NCBI GenBank assembly: GCA_963978895.1
Contig: OZ022247.1
Span: 22,155,153 to 22,219,152, forward strand
Direction of reading: 5' to 3'
Source of the DNA: Erpobdella octoculata
Taxonomy: Eukaryota > Annelida > Clitellata > Hirudinida > Erpobdellidae
Length of the DNA: 64,000 nt
Shown: one piece after another, positions 1 to 12,263 of the stretch
Layout of the letters: each line of letters starts with the position of its first letter
Position numbering within the stretch: the stretch's first letter is position 1
Program-made: the position numbers and the translations under genes
Notes under the pieces: generated by a model
Told to the model about the DNA's origin: nothing
Seen by the model: the letters and a program-made list of their open reading frames with translations, nothing else
The model's database searches: none

Positions 1-126
1 CCAAGGTGGGTATTGATAACTATTAGTTCGTCTCCATTTCTATTGGTTGAGCGGAAATCTGTTTTAACCATTTTTTTTCTCAAATATTTTACAACGGTTG
101 TGATGATAGTTTGATAAAGAATGACA

Positions 127-217
<91 letters not shown>

Positions 218-257
218 CGATGACGATGACGATGACGACGACGACGAAGATGACGAC
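127..257. repeat. (GAC/GAT)n trinucleotide microsatellite
   Basis: An uninterrupted run of GAT and GAC triplets. Read on the plus strand it would give poly-Asp and on the minus strand poly-Ser or poly-His, so any ORF through it is probably spurious. Directly downstream (about 258-380) lies a less repetitive, more GC-rich stretch that stays open and encodes residues such as PAPSTPELQTRTSSKDSL. This could be an upstream exon of the plus-strand gene seen at 1331-1909, but I cannot fix its splice sites. Confidence 0.85.
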
Positions 258-1102
258 GATTGTGATATAATTCCACCAGCCCCCAGTACACCAGAGCTAC
301 AGACAAGGACATCCTCCAAAGACTCGCTCACCTACGCTCAGACCTACAAGAAATGCTCCAGCTTCACTGGACTTGGAACAGTTGAGTTTCGATTTCTTTT
401 CCAAGTGTTTAATAATTCTTTATTTATATCCAGCAAGGCCGCAGACATTTTGTTTCCAAAGATAAGTCCCATACAACGTTTATTGCGAAGTTTCTAATTG
501 TTTCCTTACTTTTTCAAATGTTGAACACCATATGATAATACAGTAATTTAGATATGGACAGATAAAAGAGATTATTTGTAAAATACTCATTATTATAATA
601 TATACATTAATTGTATAACTCTTCCATGCACTTATTTCGTCATATGAAAACCTAAGAATTCTGTTTATGATGCAGCATAATGTGGACTCCACAATATTGT
701 GACTGATTGATTCAGTAGAATTTCACAGTCTATCGGGCGTATGAGCTTTTATAAAATAAAATAAAATAAAATAAAATGAATATTTAAATTATCTTCTTCT
801 AGAAAATTTCTATATTCAAGTTTTGCTTGTTAATATTCACATTCATCTCGCATAAATATTAATGAATTCAGCAATTCTGGTCGTGCAGCGTTATGTATGT
901 GTTTGTGCATTTGTGCGTGTTGTGAAACTGAAAGCAGTTTTTTTAATATAAAGATTGATATATATTGATACTAATAATTGTTATTAATATTTGCAAGTCT
1001 GTTATGCTAGTGTTGGTAATACTTATTATCATTCGCTTGTTCATTATTTGCTTCTGTCTGTTTTTTGTTTCTACCATCTCTTGTCTTTTGTTTCTCGCTT
1101 TA

Positions 1103-1195
<93 letters not shown>
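1103..1195. repeat. (TGTC)n followed by (TC)n microsatellite
   Basis: Four TGTC units run straight into about 38 TC units. It lies in the presumed intron upstream of the plus-strand exon that starts at 1331. The Leu/Ser-rich ORFs here are repeat artefacts. Confidence 0.95.
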
Positions 1196-1199
<4 letters not shown>

Positions 1200-1330
1200 G
1201 TCTCTATTCGACGGTTAAACTTGACGGGCAAGTGATCCGCTTTTAATCCCGCACTGTCAATCATTGGCGCTCACACACTGTTCCACCCGCCACCTGCGCT
1301 TGTCCCCATCATTGCACGTATCTTGCACAG

Positions 1331-1909
1331 GACGAACAAGACGCACTGGACAAGATGGTCCGCGATCGAAGGGCCAGCATGACCCAAAGACTGTCGGTCA
1401 GTGGCGGCCACGGGGCTCCCCACATCTACATATCGGAGGCATCACTCGGGCCGGACCATCTGGGTGGCTGGTCAATCTTCGGGGGCTCGAATAGAAGATG
1501 CAGCACGCAGAGCGTAGGAGCTGTCGTAGTTCCGGTGTGTTGAATTTTGACTTAAAATTAATTGATCTTCTATATCATCTTACATTGCCACACAATCATA
1601 CAATCATCCCCCAGTTATTAAGTTGCATTACCATACTACTCTGCTACAAACTCTGTAAGGCGCCCTTTAATTAACACTTGTTATTCACGACGCTACAGAA
1701 ATTGTCGTTTATCATTCATTCCATCATTCACACTCATCTACCCAACCCTCGACTATCACTTAACGTCCCTACACAACCCCCTTTCTAACCTCTTCTTCGT
1801 CCCCCCCCCCACACAGGAACCCGGTCGACGAAACAGCCAGGGACGCATACTGGACAACATCCAGAATGAATTTAGGAGGGCCAGCTTCCAGGGAATTTGC
1901 GAGAGTGCG
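1331..1909 (+). CDS. partial gene of unknown function, two phase-0 exons
   Basis: Two adjacent candidate exons. Exon 1331-1534 (68 codons) follows a TTGCACAG acceptor and ends at a CCG|GTGTGT donor. Exon 1817-1909 (31 codons) follows a poly-C tract plus ACACAG and ends at GCG|GTGAGT. Both junctions are phase 0 and the joined frame is open. It encodes a polar, Arg/Ser-rich segment containing RDRRASMTQRLSVSGG, then GRRNSQGRILDNIQNEFRRA. RRAS and RRNS resemble basophilic kinase sites, as in a cytoplasmic regulatory tail; that is inference. GC content is clearly above the surroundings, which supports real exons. A further exon may begin after TTATTCCAG at 2466; in phase 0 it adds seven codons and a stop. 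I do not recognise the family. The 5' part lies outside the window or is unresolved. Confidence 0.5.
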
Positions 1910-1985
1910 GTGAGTAGCATCGTTCACGCACTTATCTATATACAGACGCATGTATTACGTTGATAATTGATGTATACACGCAAAT

Positions 1986-2110
1986 GTGCATGCATACCCT
2001 GCCCACAGAAATATGTATGCATACCCTGCCCACACATATGTGTATAAATGTGTATGAATATCCTGCCCACACACATGTATAAAAACCCTGCCCACACAAA
2101 TGTGTATGCA
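1986..2110. repeat. minisatellite, CCCTGCCCACA units
   Basis: Four to five imperfect copies of a roughly 25-35 bp unit, each centred on CCTGCCCACA followed by alternating ATGTGTAT. Cys/Val/Gly-rich ORFs on the minus strand come from this repeat and are not genes. Confidence 0.85.
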
Positions 2111-2465
2111 TACGTACACACTTCAGAATCGTGCACAACCGTAATGAATAATTAAACACAATTGCCTATAAACTAGCAATTTAAAAAGATTTGTGTAATT
2201 TAGAAAATGTATATAATTTGTTTGACGCATTTTAATTGAAATATTAATATATTAAATTTGAGGAAGTAGTTCCTCTCTCGCTGGCTTGAAGTTGCTACTT
2301 CGTTTGAGTGGCCTTAAAAATTTTGCACGCTTTTAAAATTTGCTCCAATTTTGTCGCGATAAATTGAAAAGATAGATAAAAATTTAAGTCTTAAAAGATT
2401 TTAATTTTTAAAAATTTATTTTTATTTTTCAGATTTAACCATTTGTTATTTTTTTCTTATTCCAG

Positions 2466-2605
2466 ATGCAGTTTTTTTCTGGAAAATGAAGAAAAACTCC
2501 AGAAGTGACAACGACGATGACGATGACGACAATGTCAACGGCGATGACGACGACGACGATGATGATGACGATGACTACTACTATGATGATTGTGATAATG
2601 ATTAA
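2466..2605 (+). other. possible 3' exon with GAC/GAT-rich tract
   Basis: A polypyrimidine tract and TTATTCCAG acceptor precede 2466. Continuing in phase 0 from the exon ending at 1909 gives MQFFSGK and a stop. In another frame the sequence is open into a long Asp/Tyr run ending at a TAA. Because the phase-0 reading stops at once, the Asp-rich tract is more likely 3' UTR. A TAATAAAAG just after 2600 could serve as a polyadenylation signal. This is a tentative terminal exon only. Confidence 0.25.
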
Positions 2606-3086
2606 TAAAAGATAATTTGTAGCCTGTGCTAGTTATCAAAAACGAACAGCTAGCTAACACGACTAACCTAAAACATCAAACTCTTGAACTGTAATTTTAA
2701 AAGCACACGTTTGATGACCCGGGCGTTGAACTGTTAACCTTTATCTCAACTTCTATTTCGTCCAATCAGGATTTCCTTACTAAAAAAACAAACTTTCACA
2801 AACATTCCCGCTATAGCAATTATAGAAAAAATCTAAGAGGGGGGCTCCTCTCTTTCCTTCCCTCTCTCTCTCTACTTCACATTCCGCGGCCTACCCTGTA
2901 GCCACTTGAGCAATAATTATATTATTGTTGTGCAAATTAAAAAAAAAGGTCTGAAAATAACTTGATTTGCTTTATTACGGTTTTTAATTAATTCTATATT
3001 CATGTATAAATAAAAAAAAACTACTAAGATGCGTTCGTGCGAATTTGTGTTCTCGTGATGGTCCGTTTAGTTTACGACTGCTTTAA

Positions 3087-3143
3087 GTCCAGTGCTGATT
3101 GTGCTGTCCAGTGCTGATTGTGCTGCCCAGTGCTGATTTTGCT
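3087..3143. repeat. 19-bp tandem repeat, three copies
   Basis: Three near-identical copies of a 19-bp unit (GTCCAGTGCTGATTGTGCT). The third unit differs at two positions. Confidence 0.9.
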
Positions 3144-3232
3144 GTATACACCGTGTTCGAATTGTGCAATTTTATTGTATTTAAATGTGTTTGTTTTGCC
3201 ACTGAAAATTTTCTTTAAAGAAGGTTATTGTT

Positions 3233-3256
3233 CACACACACACACACACACACACA
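3233..3256. repeat. (CA)n microsatellite
   Basis: About 12 CA dinucleotides. Around it, 2620-3800 is AT-rich with no convincing exon. Confidence 0.9.
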
Positions 3257-3399
3257 AATCTCTGAATTATTTATTAAAATCATGTTGTTATACTTTTATG
3301 AAGATCGTTGTTTTAGTGTGACGTTCATGAAAAGTGTTCTTTTGGTAAAATGTGGAATTCGGATTATGTTTTCTCAATGCGTTGTCATGACATTCACTT

Positions 3400-4284
3400 G
3401 GAGTTTTCTTCTTGCTTATTAAAATTAAATTTTTACTAAACACTTCTCAAAAACTGAAAAGCAGAGTTTATGCTTTTAAATAAAAAGAAGTTGAAACTTA
3501 CAAAGGGAAATGTAAAAACGTTTCAAAAAGATAAAATTTAAAGCAGGAAATAAATACAAGAGACAGTCTCTTTTTTCTCCACAATTTTAGTTAAACCCAA
3601 TAAATTAATAATGCACCCTTGTGATGCACCGTTGATGACCGCTTTGAAAATGAGATATGATCCTGTGGCCTGAGAAAAAGATCTGGTGAAGTGCCCCGGT
3701 AGTCACTGACAGTACTACTGGGGGTTATCTGGCTACGGGGGGTTATCTGGTCGCGAAAGTAACCGCTGATCAACGAGAAAAAATAAACTCAATAGGCCAA
3801 TGTTTTTTTTTTATTAAAGCAAACTCAAATTTTGTAGCTTTTACCGAGCACTCCTCTGTTTAATTTTTATTAATCATTTCTCATTTTCTAGCCTTTGCTT
3901 TTCTTTTTATTCAAACTTTTCTATTCATTTATTTCTTTTTTTCTTTCCACAATTCCCTCTTTTTTTTCTTTTACTTTCATTTCCTAAATTTGAACTAATT
4001 TTTGCACATTCATAGCGATTCATCTTTTTATTTCTTGGCTTAAATCGGCCACAATCGATCAATTCCGAAACTAATTAGCAAATCGATCGGTCATTTAAAA
4101 AACAATTACTTAAATCAGGTTCGATAAATCAACGAAAATATTCTAATAATTGTCCGTGAAGGTAACAAAAGTCTTCTTCGCTCTAGCCGATCTGCCAGCT
4201 ACAGCGGCGGGAGGATCGGCCAGAGTAGGAGCAGCCGATGCGGCTGTAACCACCGGAACCCTACGAACATCTCCAGGAAGTCAA
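3400..4284. other. AT-rich 3' flank of the HMG-box-like gene
   Basis: No exon is seen. On the minus strand this is downstream of the stop codon at 4285 and probably holds the 3' UTR. An AATAAA read on the minus strand lies near 3809-3815. Short imperfect repeats of GGGGGTTATCTGG occur at about 3718-3750. Confidence 0.4.
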
Positions 4285-7200
4285 TCAACAAACGTGCGGC
4301 GAGCTGGCCGGGACCTCTTCTGGAGTGGCTACATCTGCGACCGCACTGGTCAACGTCGAAGTCGAAGCAAAAGAAGCTGTAGTCGTGATGGTCGCCACGC
4401 CTTGCGCGCTGGCGACTACCGGCGTCATGTGCGTCTCGTTCGCGGCGACGGAATAATCGTCGAAGAAAGAAGAGAAAGGACTGTTGTTGCTGCTGTTGTG
4501 AATTGTCGGCAGCTGCAAGTTCAACCTCTGCTGACGTTGGCAAGTCTGCTGTCGAGGTGTTGATTGGTCGTAAAGTCTTTGTTGATGTTCGCCGTGTTGA
4601 AAAGGAGCCGTTTGTCGTAAATGCTGAGCGCGCTGCAGACCACGACTGCGCCACAGAATGTGCTGACGCAGCAAGTTCTCTTGATATTTTCTACAATAAT
4701 CTCTGTTACACGCCTCACTCGACGAGTATTTGGAACGGCGCTGGTCGTTAACTCTTTCGCCGCTGCTAGCGACAGCCGTCGATGTCGCCGGCGTGTAGTG
4801 GCGACTGCCAGTGCTTCCGACGCTTTCAAGAGACGCAGACAAATATCGGTTGAAGTTGTCCGCCTCGGAAACGCTGAACGACATTGAGGGATGAATTGAC
4901 CTATAAATGTTTCCCCTCTTGCCGTTGAAACTTCTGACGGGGTTCGTAGATCGACGACCGCCGGCTCCGTCCGCGGCTCCGTGGTCGTAGTCGCGGCTGT
5001 CCGAAAAATCAAAGTTAGAACTGAAACTGCTGTTGGGTAAGAAACAGCCAAGTTGCATACGTTGCGGCTGATTCGAAAAGAAAGGTCGGTTAGCTGTTTG
5101 AAACGATTCTTCAATTCTATTGCAACGTTTCTGGCGTACAAGCAGATTTCTCTCCAGGTTCTTAGTCAGACACGGGATTGCCTCCGTCGGGCCGTTCTGG
5201 AGGGACCGTAGTGCCAAAAGTTCGCGTTGGCGCAGCTGATCAATCGAATTGTCGTCGACCGAAGAATTCTTGGTAGAAAGTCTAAGAAAGAATTTGTTTT
5301 GCTTTCTAGTGCCGCCGCGGTAGCTTCTCGAGAGGTGGCTTTCAGCTGCGCAGCCATCGGCTGAGTTGAAGGCCGAAATGGTGGCTCCGATATGTCGCGT
5401 ATCCACTGGATTTGTGGGATAGGTACAGTTAAGTTCTGGGGGACTTGGCGGTAGAGGAGGTATGGGAGGTAAAGAAGGAGGTCGGATAGTGAAAAAAATC
5501 GGTGAAAGACGTGGATTAAGAAGGTTTGGAAAAAGCACTTGTGACTGTTGGGCTTCCTGTAAGGACAAACGAGAATCTGATGTATTACTGGAATTCAAGC
5601 GACCGTAGCTGGCGTAGTTGCTGAGGATTTCGTCAGACTTTGTGTAGTCGACGTGATGTCGCGGCGTCAGCAGCGAGAGCGCCGCACCACTCTGGAAGTA
5701 GTCGCCAGCTGTAAATATTTCACGATCTACTGGCGCCAGGGATTGCTGCTCACATTCTACTCGAGCGCTCAGATCAGGCTGTCTTATTCTAGTCGATTTG
5801 CTGCAGTGGTTGTTGTCAATGTGCCGTACGTCACTGTCATGCCCTTCGACAGCAAAATTTGGAATCAGTTCTGTGTTTGGTGTCTGGCAGACCGGTCGAT
5901 TTGATGAATAGCCAGTGTCTTTCGGAGCAGCATTGCTAGCGGTTTCTATGCTACCGAAAGTATTAGCTAAGAAGTCACTTGGCGGAGCTATTTGGCTAGT
6001 CATAGCGTGATAGACTTTATTGAACAACTTGTCTTCTCTCAGAAGTCGGTCGTAGTAAGTTTTATCTTTTTCCAGCATTTCGCTATGGAATATCAGAGAT
6101 GCTTTTATGTCTTCTACCATGGCAACAGCGGATGCGTCCATACTGGGATAGCTGGCCGTTTTTGAAACAGGAAAAGCTACTGCTGACCTGCTAGGTAGAT
6201 CGCCAGCTGTGTTAAGTGCTTTGGTCGCTAGCTTAGCTGGTTCGTTTCGATGTTTTTCTAGCCTTTCACTGTCGCATTCAATGACCTCCATGAGCAGCTC
6301 GATATCTTCCGAGCTGCACGGTGCGTATGTTGATGCAGTTGTCTCTGTAGCTACTGGCGATAGCCGACGCAAGGAGTTGGCCTTCGTCGGCTGGTTCAAA
6401 TGTAAACTTTCTTGTGCTTGTTCAGGGAGGCCGAGTTCGTTGCCAGAATAACCGACAACACTGCTCTTGTTGAAAATGCTGTGTTGTTGTTGTTGTTGAC
6501 AATGACATTTTTCTTTTTCTCCCATCGACGCCATCAGTCTGCGAGTCAACGTCATCATTTCTTCAGTCATTTTCCACACTCGATCGCCCCATAGTTTTTT
6601 CAAGCGCCGCTTAATCTCTCCTGCTTTTGGCGCCACTCCAGGAACTTCCCCGGCTGAGATCAAGGACAATTCATCTGCCGAGATGCCACGATCTCTGTCA
6701 GCCATAACGTGCTGCTGTAGACGTTTCGGTCGGTCTGGCGCCAGCAACGGCGACTGGTTCAGGCGACACCAGGACGACTGGTGGTTTATATTCTTGCAGT
6801 GTTTTTCCCAGGCGGCGTCCAGCTCTTCAGCCAGGATGTTCCTCATTTTCATGAAACATTTATCACAGTTGACGGTTCTTCTCATCAACTTCAGGATCTG
6901 ACGCTTGAAGACTGTCGGCGACGAGGTCAGCGTTTTCAGACTGAACTGTTTCAACTCTTTTCCTCTGAAGCTGTTAGCGGCAGCCTCCTGACGGCGCTGC
7001 AAATTCGAAACCTTTCCACCAGCTTCGGCTTTGCGATCCATTTTCGAGCACTTCTTGCTACCGTCACTTCTGACATTAGAGTCAACTTTCAAAGGTTGAC
7101 TAGCGGGGTCATCGAAGAGACCGGCGGGCTGACCCCGGCGGGAGACGATCGACTGAAGCTTAGGCAGGTGAGTTATTCTTTGGATTCTGGAGTAGTATTC

Positions 7201-7490
7201 GGCTTTGTCTTTCTTCCTGAGGCTGTGCCATCGTCCACGCATCGTGTCCTCGATTTCTTCGGTGGTCCACTTCGGGTGTTGTTTGCTGCATTCCCAGAGG
7301 TTGTCGCTGAAACGGTGAATTGGTGTTAGTGATTTTTACAGAGTTGATAGTTTTTATCACGATATGGTTGGTGATATTGTTGGTGCTGCAGTAGAAGCAG
7401 CAGCTGCTGCTGCTGCTGATGATGATGATGGTGGTGGTGTTGGTGGTGGTGGTGATGATGATGATGATGATTATGATGATGATGATGATA

Positions 7491-7573
<83 letters not shown>

Positions 7574-9522
7574 GGTGGTAGTGGTGATGATGATGATGAT
7601 AATGATGACGATGATGGTGACGATGACGATGACGACGACGACGACGATGACGATGATGATGATGCTGATGATGACGACGACGATGATAATGACGACGACG
7701 ACGACGACGATGATGATGTAATTGATCACCTGATCCACAGCAGCGACGCGTAGTAATCTAGCTCGTCTTCCTTCTTCTTACTCTTCACAGACTTCTTCTC
7801 CCTCTCACCTGACTTAGTTTTGCTCTTCTTCGATGCACTAATATTTATTAAAAAAAAATTCATCATGTTTAAATGTTTTTTTTCTATTTACTACAATCAT
7901 ACATACAATCATTCAATAAACAGCATAGCGTAGGAGACGTTTATGTGGTGGGGGGGAGGCGGGGTCTTCCAAAGAAAATTGAAATCCTCTACATTTTTTC
8001 CCAAAAAAAATTTGAAACCTTTTTCATTTTTTTTCGATTTCTCAAAAAATTAGTTACCCTCTGAAATTTAGGGGCCTTTACTCCCATTGCCCCCGTCGAA
8101 TACCATACGCCTATAATAAATGGTGATTCAATATTGTACATTAGCACTCTGATGTTTTAGGTAAAATATGTTTGAAAAATTTTGAAAGGCGTTAAAAACT
8201 TCTGTGTAAATGAACCTCTTGTCGTGTCCAGCCGATTTGACAGGAGGCGCTTGACGCTTGGCTGGTCGTCGCGATACGCTGAATTCGTCGCTTTTGCAGT
8301 CGGTGTCGTCGGAACTTTGAAGTCGGCACGGGTTGTTGTAGCTCTCGTCGATGTCGTCGTCGTCGTAGCTGTCGCGACGAGATGCCGAATGGTAAACCGA
8401 ACGAGTCGAATTAGCTCTCCTGCAGCGGTCCGAGTCGACGCGCTGCGATTTGCGTTTCACGCGCCGGCAGCTGTCGCTCGACTGCGAGTCGCTGCGGCGG
8501 CTCTTTTTCTTCTTCGGTCGTTTTCTGTCGCTAGCTGAAAGCCGCGGCTGCTTCGTTTTCGTTTTCTTCTTGTCGCCGCTCGTAGCGGTAGACTCAACGA
8601 AGCAGCGTTTGTAGCGTTTCATCGGTGGTTTCGCGTTTTCGCACAAACTGGAAACGTCGTATCCCCTTTTCGGAGTGGAATTTCCATCAGAGAGGTGGTG
8701 ATGATGATGATCAAAACCGGAGGCTGGAGACTGCCAGTTTCCAGACGATCCTTCTGTTTTTGGCGTCGGCGTGCTCATGTCCGTAGCCGTGGCAGTGTCT
8801 GGAGTGTTCTGTGGTAGCTCTGATCTAGTCTTTGTGTAACTTGGAGTTGCTGGTAGCGTTTCTTCTGATATTTCCGGAGTCGTACGAACGATTGCTTCTT
8901 CTTCTTCTTCTTCTGGTCTTGGTAGTGGTTTCAAATCAAGCGAAGAATCTTCCTCAGCTCGGCTGAGAACAGTTTCCGGTTCAGGAGTGCACTCAGTAAT
9001 CTGGTTCTCTGAACAGGCGACTACTGGAACGCCGCCTTCTATGTGTTCAGAAAGCAAAAGCTTTGTTTTTAATGGTGGCTCTTCAACAAGCTCTTCTGGT
9101 TGACATTCAATCAAAGAGCAAGACCGACTGATCATACTGCACCGTTTCACGACGATGACCGGATCCAACCATTCTAGTTTAGCATCTCTGTTTCCTTCCA
9201 CACAAAAGTCTTTATATTCTTTCGAAGTCAAGCGATGCCGGTTTGAGTTTTTAACCGGCGTATTATCAAGCGACCCCGCTAGTCGTGCATGCCCGCCGGC
9301 TAGGGAAGGATCTGGCAGCGTCTCAAGAATGGAATTTGATTTCGATTTAGTGGATTTGATGATGTTAAACCGTCTTTTTTGGGTCATTTGGTTGGACGCC
9401 GTTGGTCGGTCGAGGGCATCGTTTCCTGACTGATCGTCGAGGTTTGAAAGCCTGCAGGAAGACAAATTCTTTTTCTTCTTTTTCAGCTCTATTGAGGTTC
9501 GCCTGCGAAATCTTGTCAACAT
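4285..9522 (-). CDS. large HMG-box-like nuclear protein, three exons
   Basis: Exons on the minus strand: 9522-8216 (first in-frame ATG at 9522; the frame stays open upstream to about 9565, so the start is uncertain), 7837-7730, and 7306-4285 ending in a stop. Junctions AAGAG|GTTCAT, ATTAG|TGCATC, ATCAG|GTGATC and TTTCAG|CGACAA keep one frame and give about 1478 residues. Exon 1 is Ser/Pro/Glu-rich with Lys/Arg clusters (KKKKSRR, KRKSQR) that look like nuclear localisation signals. The exon 2-3 junction rebuilds an HMG-box-like segment of about 50 residues: LLWISDNLWE, then HPKWTTEEI, then RWHSLRKKDKAEYY. The 1000-residue C-terminal part is low-complexity, Ser/Gln/Arg-rich, with a proline run (PPSLPPIPPLPPSPP). 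A chromatin or DNA-binding role is inferred from the box and composition. I cannot name the orthologue. More upstream exons are likely. Confidence 0.65.
7395..7716. repeat. long (GAT/GAC/GGT)n microsatellite inside an HMG-box intron
   Basis: About 320 bp of nearly pure GAT, GAC and GGT triplets filling most of the 423-bp intron between 7306 and 7730. That intron splits the HMG-box-like segment of the minus-strand gene. Poly-Asp, poly-Ile and poly-Met ORFs over it are artefacts. Confidence 0.95.
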
Positions 9523-9565
9523 CTCGTCGCTCAAAGTGAAGTTGGTAGACGTGGAAAAGATCTTT

Positions 9566-11045
9566 TTGAAAAAATTAAAGTTGTTGAGACTTCAGATTAT
9601 AAAAAAGAAAACTTATAAAACTACAGTATTTTTAGATTATTCTAAATTAGTTGAATTATATTTAGCAGTAATTTAGTTAAGAAACATACTTTTATAATCA
9701 GTTTACTGACCAATAAAAGATTGGTTGGTCTTAAAAATTGATCACAACAAGAAAAACCCTTCGGAGTTTAATAACTTACTTTATATGCGAATATGAAACA
9801 TTTAATAATTTTTATCAAATTAGATAATCTCAGCAGTGAAAAATCAACTATTTCCCGTGGGACAAAACCGTCCAATAATTTCCCATCCGATCGTCCATGG
9901 ACGAACGAGAAGAACCATTACGAAACGTAAACTTCCGCGAAACTGAAAACGGTTCCATTTCAAGAAACGAAAGCGCATGACGTAGAATTATGAATCTTTC
10001 GTTTTGAAAAGTGAATTCAACGCAAAACTTTGTGATCGAATTGACACATTATTTTGTTAAGAGAATTTGACATGAAAAATATATATTTATTTATATACTT
10101 ATTCGATAATATGTATGCGTGGAAATAAATCTAGATAATTATATAAAATCCAGACATAAATTAAACCGTATAAACAATTCGTGATTTATTCGTTTCATTC
10201 CGATGGGTAGTAGGCCTAACTATTATTACTTTTGGTAGCTCTTTTCGATCCTAAGAAATCGAAATATTTTCAAATTCTTTTAAATTATATAACTTTAACA
10301 ACACCAAATTTAATTGTGCATTCAATAAAATTTTAGCTAAAGAAAGAATCTATATAAATCATTTTTTTTAAATTAATAAACTTCAACAACTGATTACTTT
10401 CAAATCACAAGTCAGCTAACTTCCAGCTGTAACAAAAACTGAATCGAAACCTCTCAAGCTGACTGGCTGGCCTCGCTGTACAACTAAAACTTGAGTCGCT
10501 ACCGAGCTAGACCAGGTTATTGCACCTGTAGATATCGGCTGCATGACAATCCTTTCTGATTCAAATGATTTCAACAGTCGAGACTAAACAGTAATAATAA
10601 TAATCTTTATTAAGAACAATTTTCATGTTGTGACAAAATGAAATTTTCGACATTCACACATTTGAAGCTCTTTGCATTTTTAGTTACACAATTATGAGAG
10701 TTTTTTCAATTTTCTAAAAAAATGATAAAAATCATATAAACGGTGCAAAAGGCAGTTTTTAAAAATTATCTTGTCCGCCTTGGTGTGCATTGGTGTCCAG
10801 CTGTGAAATGCTCTGTGAAATTAGTAGTCTGTGCTATAAAAGCATAGCCATTTTGATGCAGAGCTCGAACTTACGAATTTGATAGCCACGATTCAAACTT
10901 CAGCCCCGCAAACTACTCGCTAGCTCTACGGGCACACGAAAGACTTTGACCCCCAACAGAAGTTGATACTCATTTATTGACCAATAAAGGATGAAACTCT
11001 GAGTTGACGTGAGCACATGCGAGTTAGTTGATTGCTGAAAAAAAT
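9566..11045. other. intergenic, with a tRNA-derived SINE-like stretch
   Basis: No convincing exon. On the minus strand about 10930-10850 contains a tRNA-like arrangement: an A-box-like GTAGAGCTAGCGAGTAG followed by a B-box-like AGTTCGAGCTC. Around 10595-10610 an (ATA)n tract reads as a possible SINE tail. This is weak evidence for a SINE of about 330 bp at 10600-10935 in minus orientation. 9566-10580 holds nothing I recognise. Confidence 0.3.
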
Positions 11046-11098
11046 CACGTGGCCGGACCTGGAATCGAACCCGGGTACTCCGGATATCTAAGCCAGTG
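11046..11098 (-). repeat. tRNA-like 3' half (B box), SINE fragment
   Basis: On the minus strand the sequence CCCGGGTTCGATTCCAGG carries a consensus RNA polymerase III B box and a T-arm. It is preceded by a TGGCTTAGATATCCGG stretch resembling an anticodon arm. No matching 5' half or A box is present, so this is a truncated tRNA or SINE piece and not a functional tRNA. It sits just downstream of the orphan signal-peptide exon at 11111. Confidence 0.5.
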
Positions 11099-11110
11099 AT
11101 TAAAACTTAC

Positions 11111-11141
11111 TCAACATGCCAAAGCTTTTTACAGTTTCCAT
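11111..11141 (-). pseudogene. orphan exon 1 (signal peptide) of an FTP-PAN gene
   Basis: Thirty-one bases matching exon 1 of the array genes: an ATG, the ten codons METVKSFGML, and a phase-1 A|GTAAGT donor, preceded on the minus strand by the same GAGCAACAAG leader seen in other copies. No exon A, B, C, D or E follows in the 1.5 kb downstream. It looks like the leftover first exon of a ninth copy whose body is deleted, with a tRNA-like fragment now next to its donor. Splicing to a distant exon cannot be excluded. Confidence 0.6.
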
Positions 11142-12263
11142 CTTGTTGCTCCATCTACTTGAATAAAACTATAAAAATAAATGAATAAATACAACTTTTA
11201 AGCTTTGTCAAAATAGTTCAATTAATCACAAAATAACCAAACAATAAATATATTTAATGAGTTGTATTTAAAAGAATGATACGCAAGAAGGCATTAGGTA
11301 GTTTATTATAACTCACCATGCCTACCCTATTTGCAATAAAACGCTACTTATTTTGTCAACGGGGCAAATATGTTTGAACTGATATTTATTCATACAGAAA
11401 TTTCAACTGAGATAGTTTTAATTGTATTTGAACTTAAAAATTGTCATTTAAACATAAACTAATGTTTCTTAAATTCTTAGTTTCGTTTTCATTTCTTGTT
11501 CAGTACACATTTCTGAGTATATTCATTCACATGACAATAAACTTAATTTACGGTGCAGTTCATAAACCGTGTAATTTTTATACAAAAATGTTAACTTTTT
11601 GCAAATATTTTAAAAAACAAATATACAAACATGAACTGAAAAATATTCTGATGCTCGTTTTTAGGTTCACTTTTTCCAGTACAAATTTATAAAAACATTC
11701 AAATGACTATTGATTCAATTTTATGGTGTAGTTTGTAGAGCGTTTAATTTTATTACTAAAAAAATTAAATTTCTATGAGATCAATACCAAATTTCGATTA
11801 TTTTAAAGTTTTAATTATTCTGCTATATTTTTGGTAAATTTTAAAATTCCAGTTGTAGTTGTTGGGAAAGATATTTTGTAAATTTGAATGGTTTAAATTT
11901 AACTTAGTTATAACTTTTTTTTAAGGCAGACAGTCATTCAATGAAAACAATTCATTAAGAATTTGCCTGATTTTATCTTATTTACAGTTTTCTGCTTTGA
12001 AATACGTTTTTGCTCGATAGAAAGCCAACTAGATGAGTCATCATGCTACTAAAAAAAACTTGTGGCAGTTGGAACTGCAATTCAATATGTTACCAGACCA
12101 CTCTGGTGCTACTTTTATTGTTTGATGCATGACCTTAATTTCTATAAAGCACAAGCCAAAAATAATAATGACTAGAAGCTGCAACTAGATTTTATTATAA
12201 ATGTAAAAATAAAAATCAAATGCTTAATAAATGTTTTTTATCCTGATTCCTAAACTTAAAACG
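11142..12263. other. intergenic, 3' flank of FTP-PAN copy 1
   Basis: No gene is seen. An AATAAA in minus orientation lies near 12190, a plausible polyadenylation signal for copy 1. Stretches around 11440-11790 and 11900-12160 recur with divergence at about 30430-30740 and 30960-31200, 3' of copy 4. This shows that the intergenic spacer was duplicated with the genes. Confidence 0.5.

Noticed and set aside
64..497. Poly-Asp, poly-His and poly-Ser ORFs on both strands
   Set aside because: They are translations of a GAT/GAC microsatellite. Only the short GC-richer tail (258-380) might be coding, and its splice sites could not be fixed.
4150..7329. Plus-strand and other-frame ORFs overlapping 4.2-7.3 kb
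   Set aside because: They are shadows of the long minus-strand exon, with no splice or composition support of their own.
7160..7753. Poly-Ile, poly-Asp and poly-Met ORFs
   Set aside because: They are triplet-repeat artefacts in an intron of the minus-strand HMG-box-like gene.
11046..11098. Functional tRNA gene
   Set aside because: Only the T-arm and part of an anticodon-like arm are present; the 5' half and acceptor pairing are missing.
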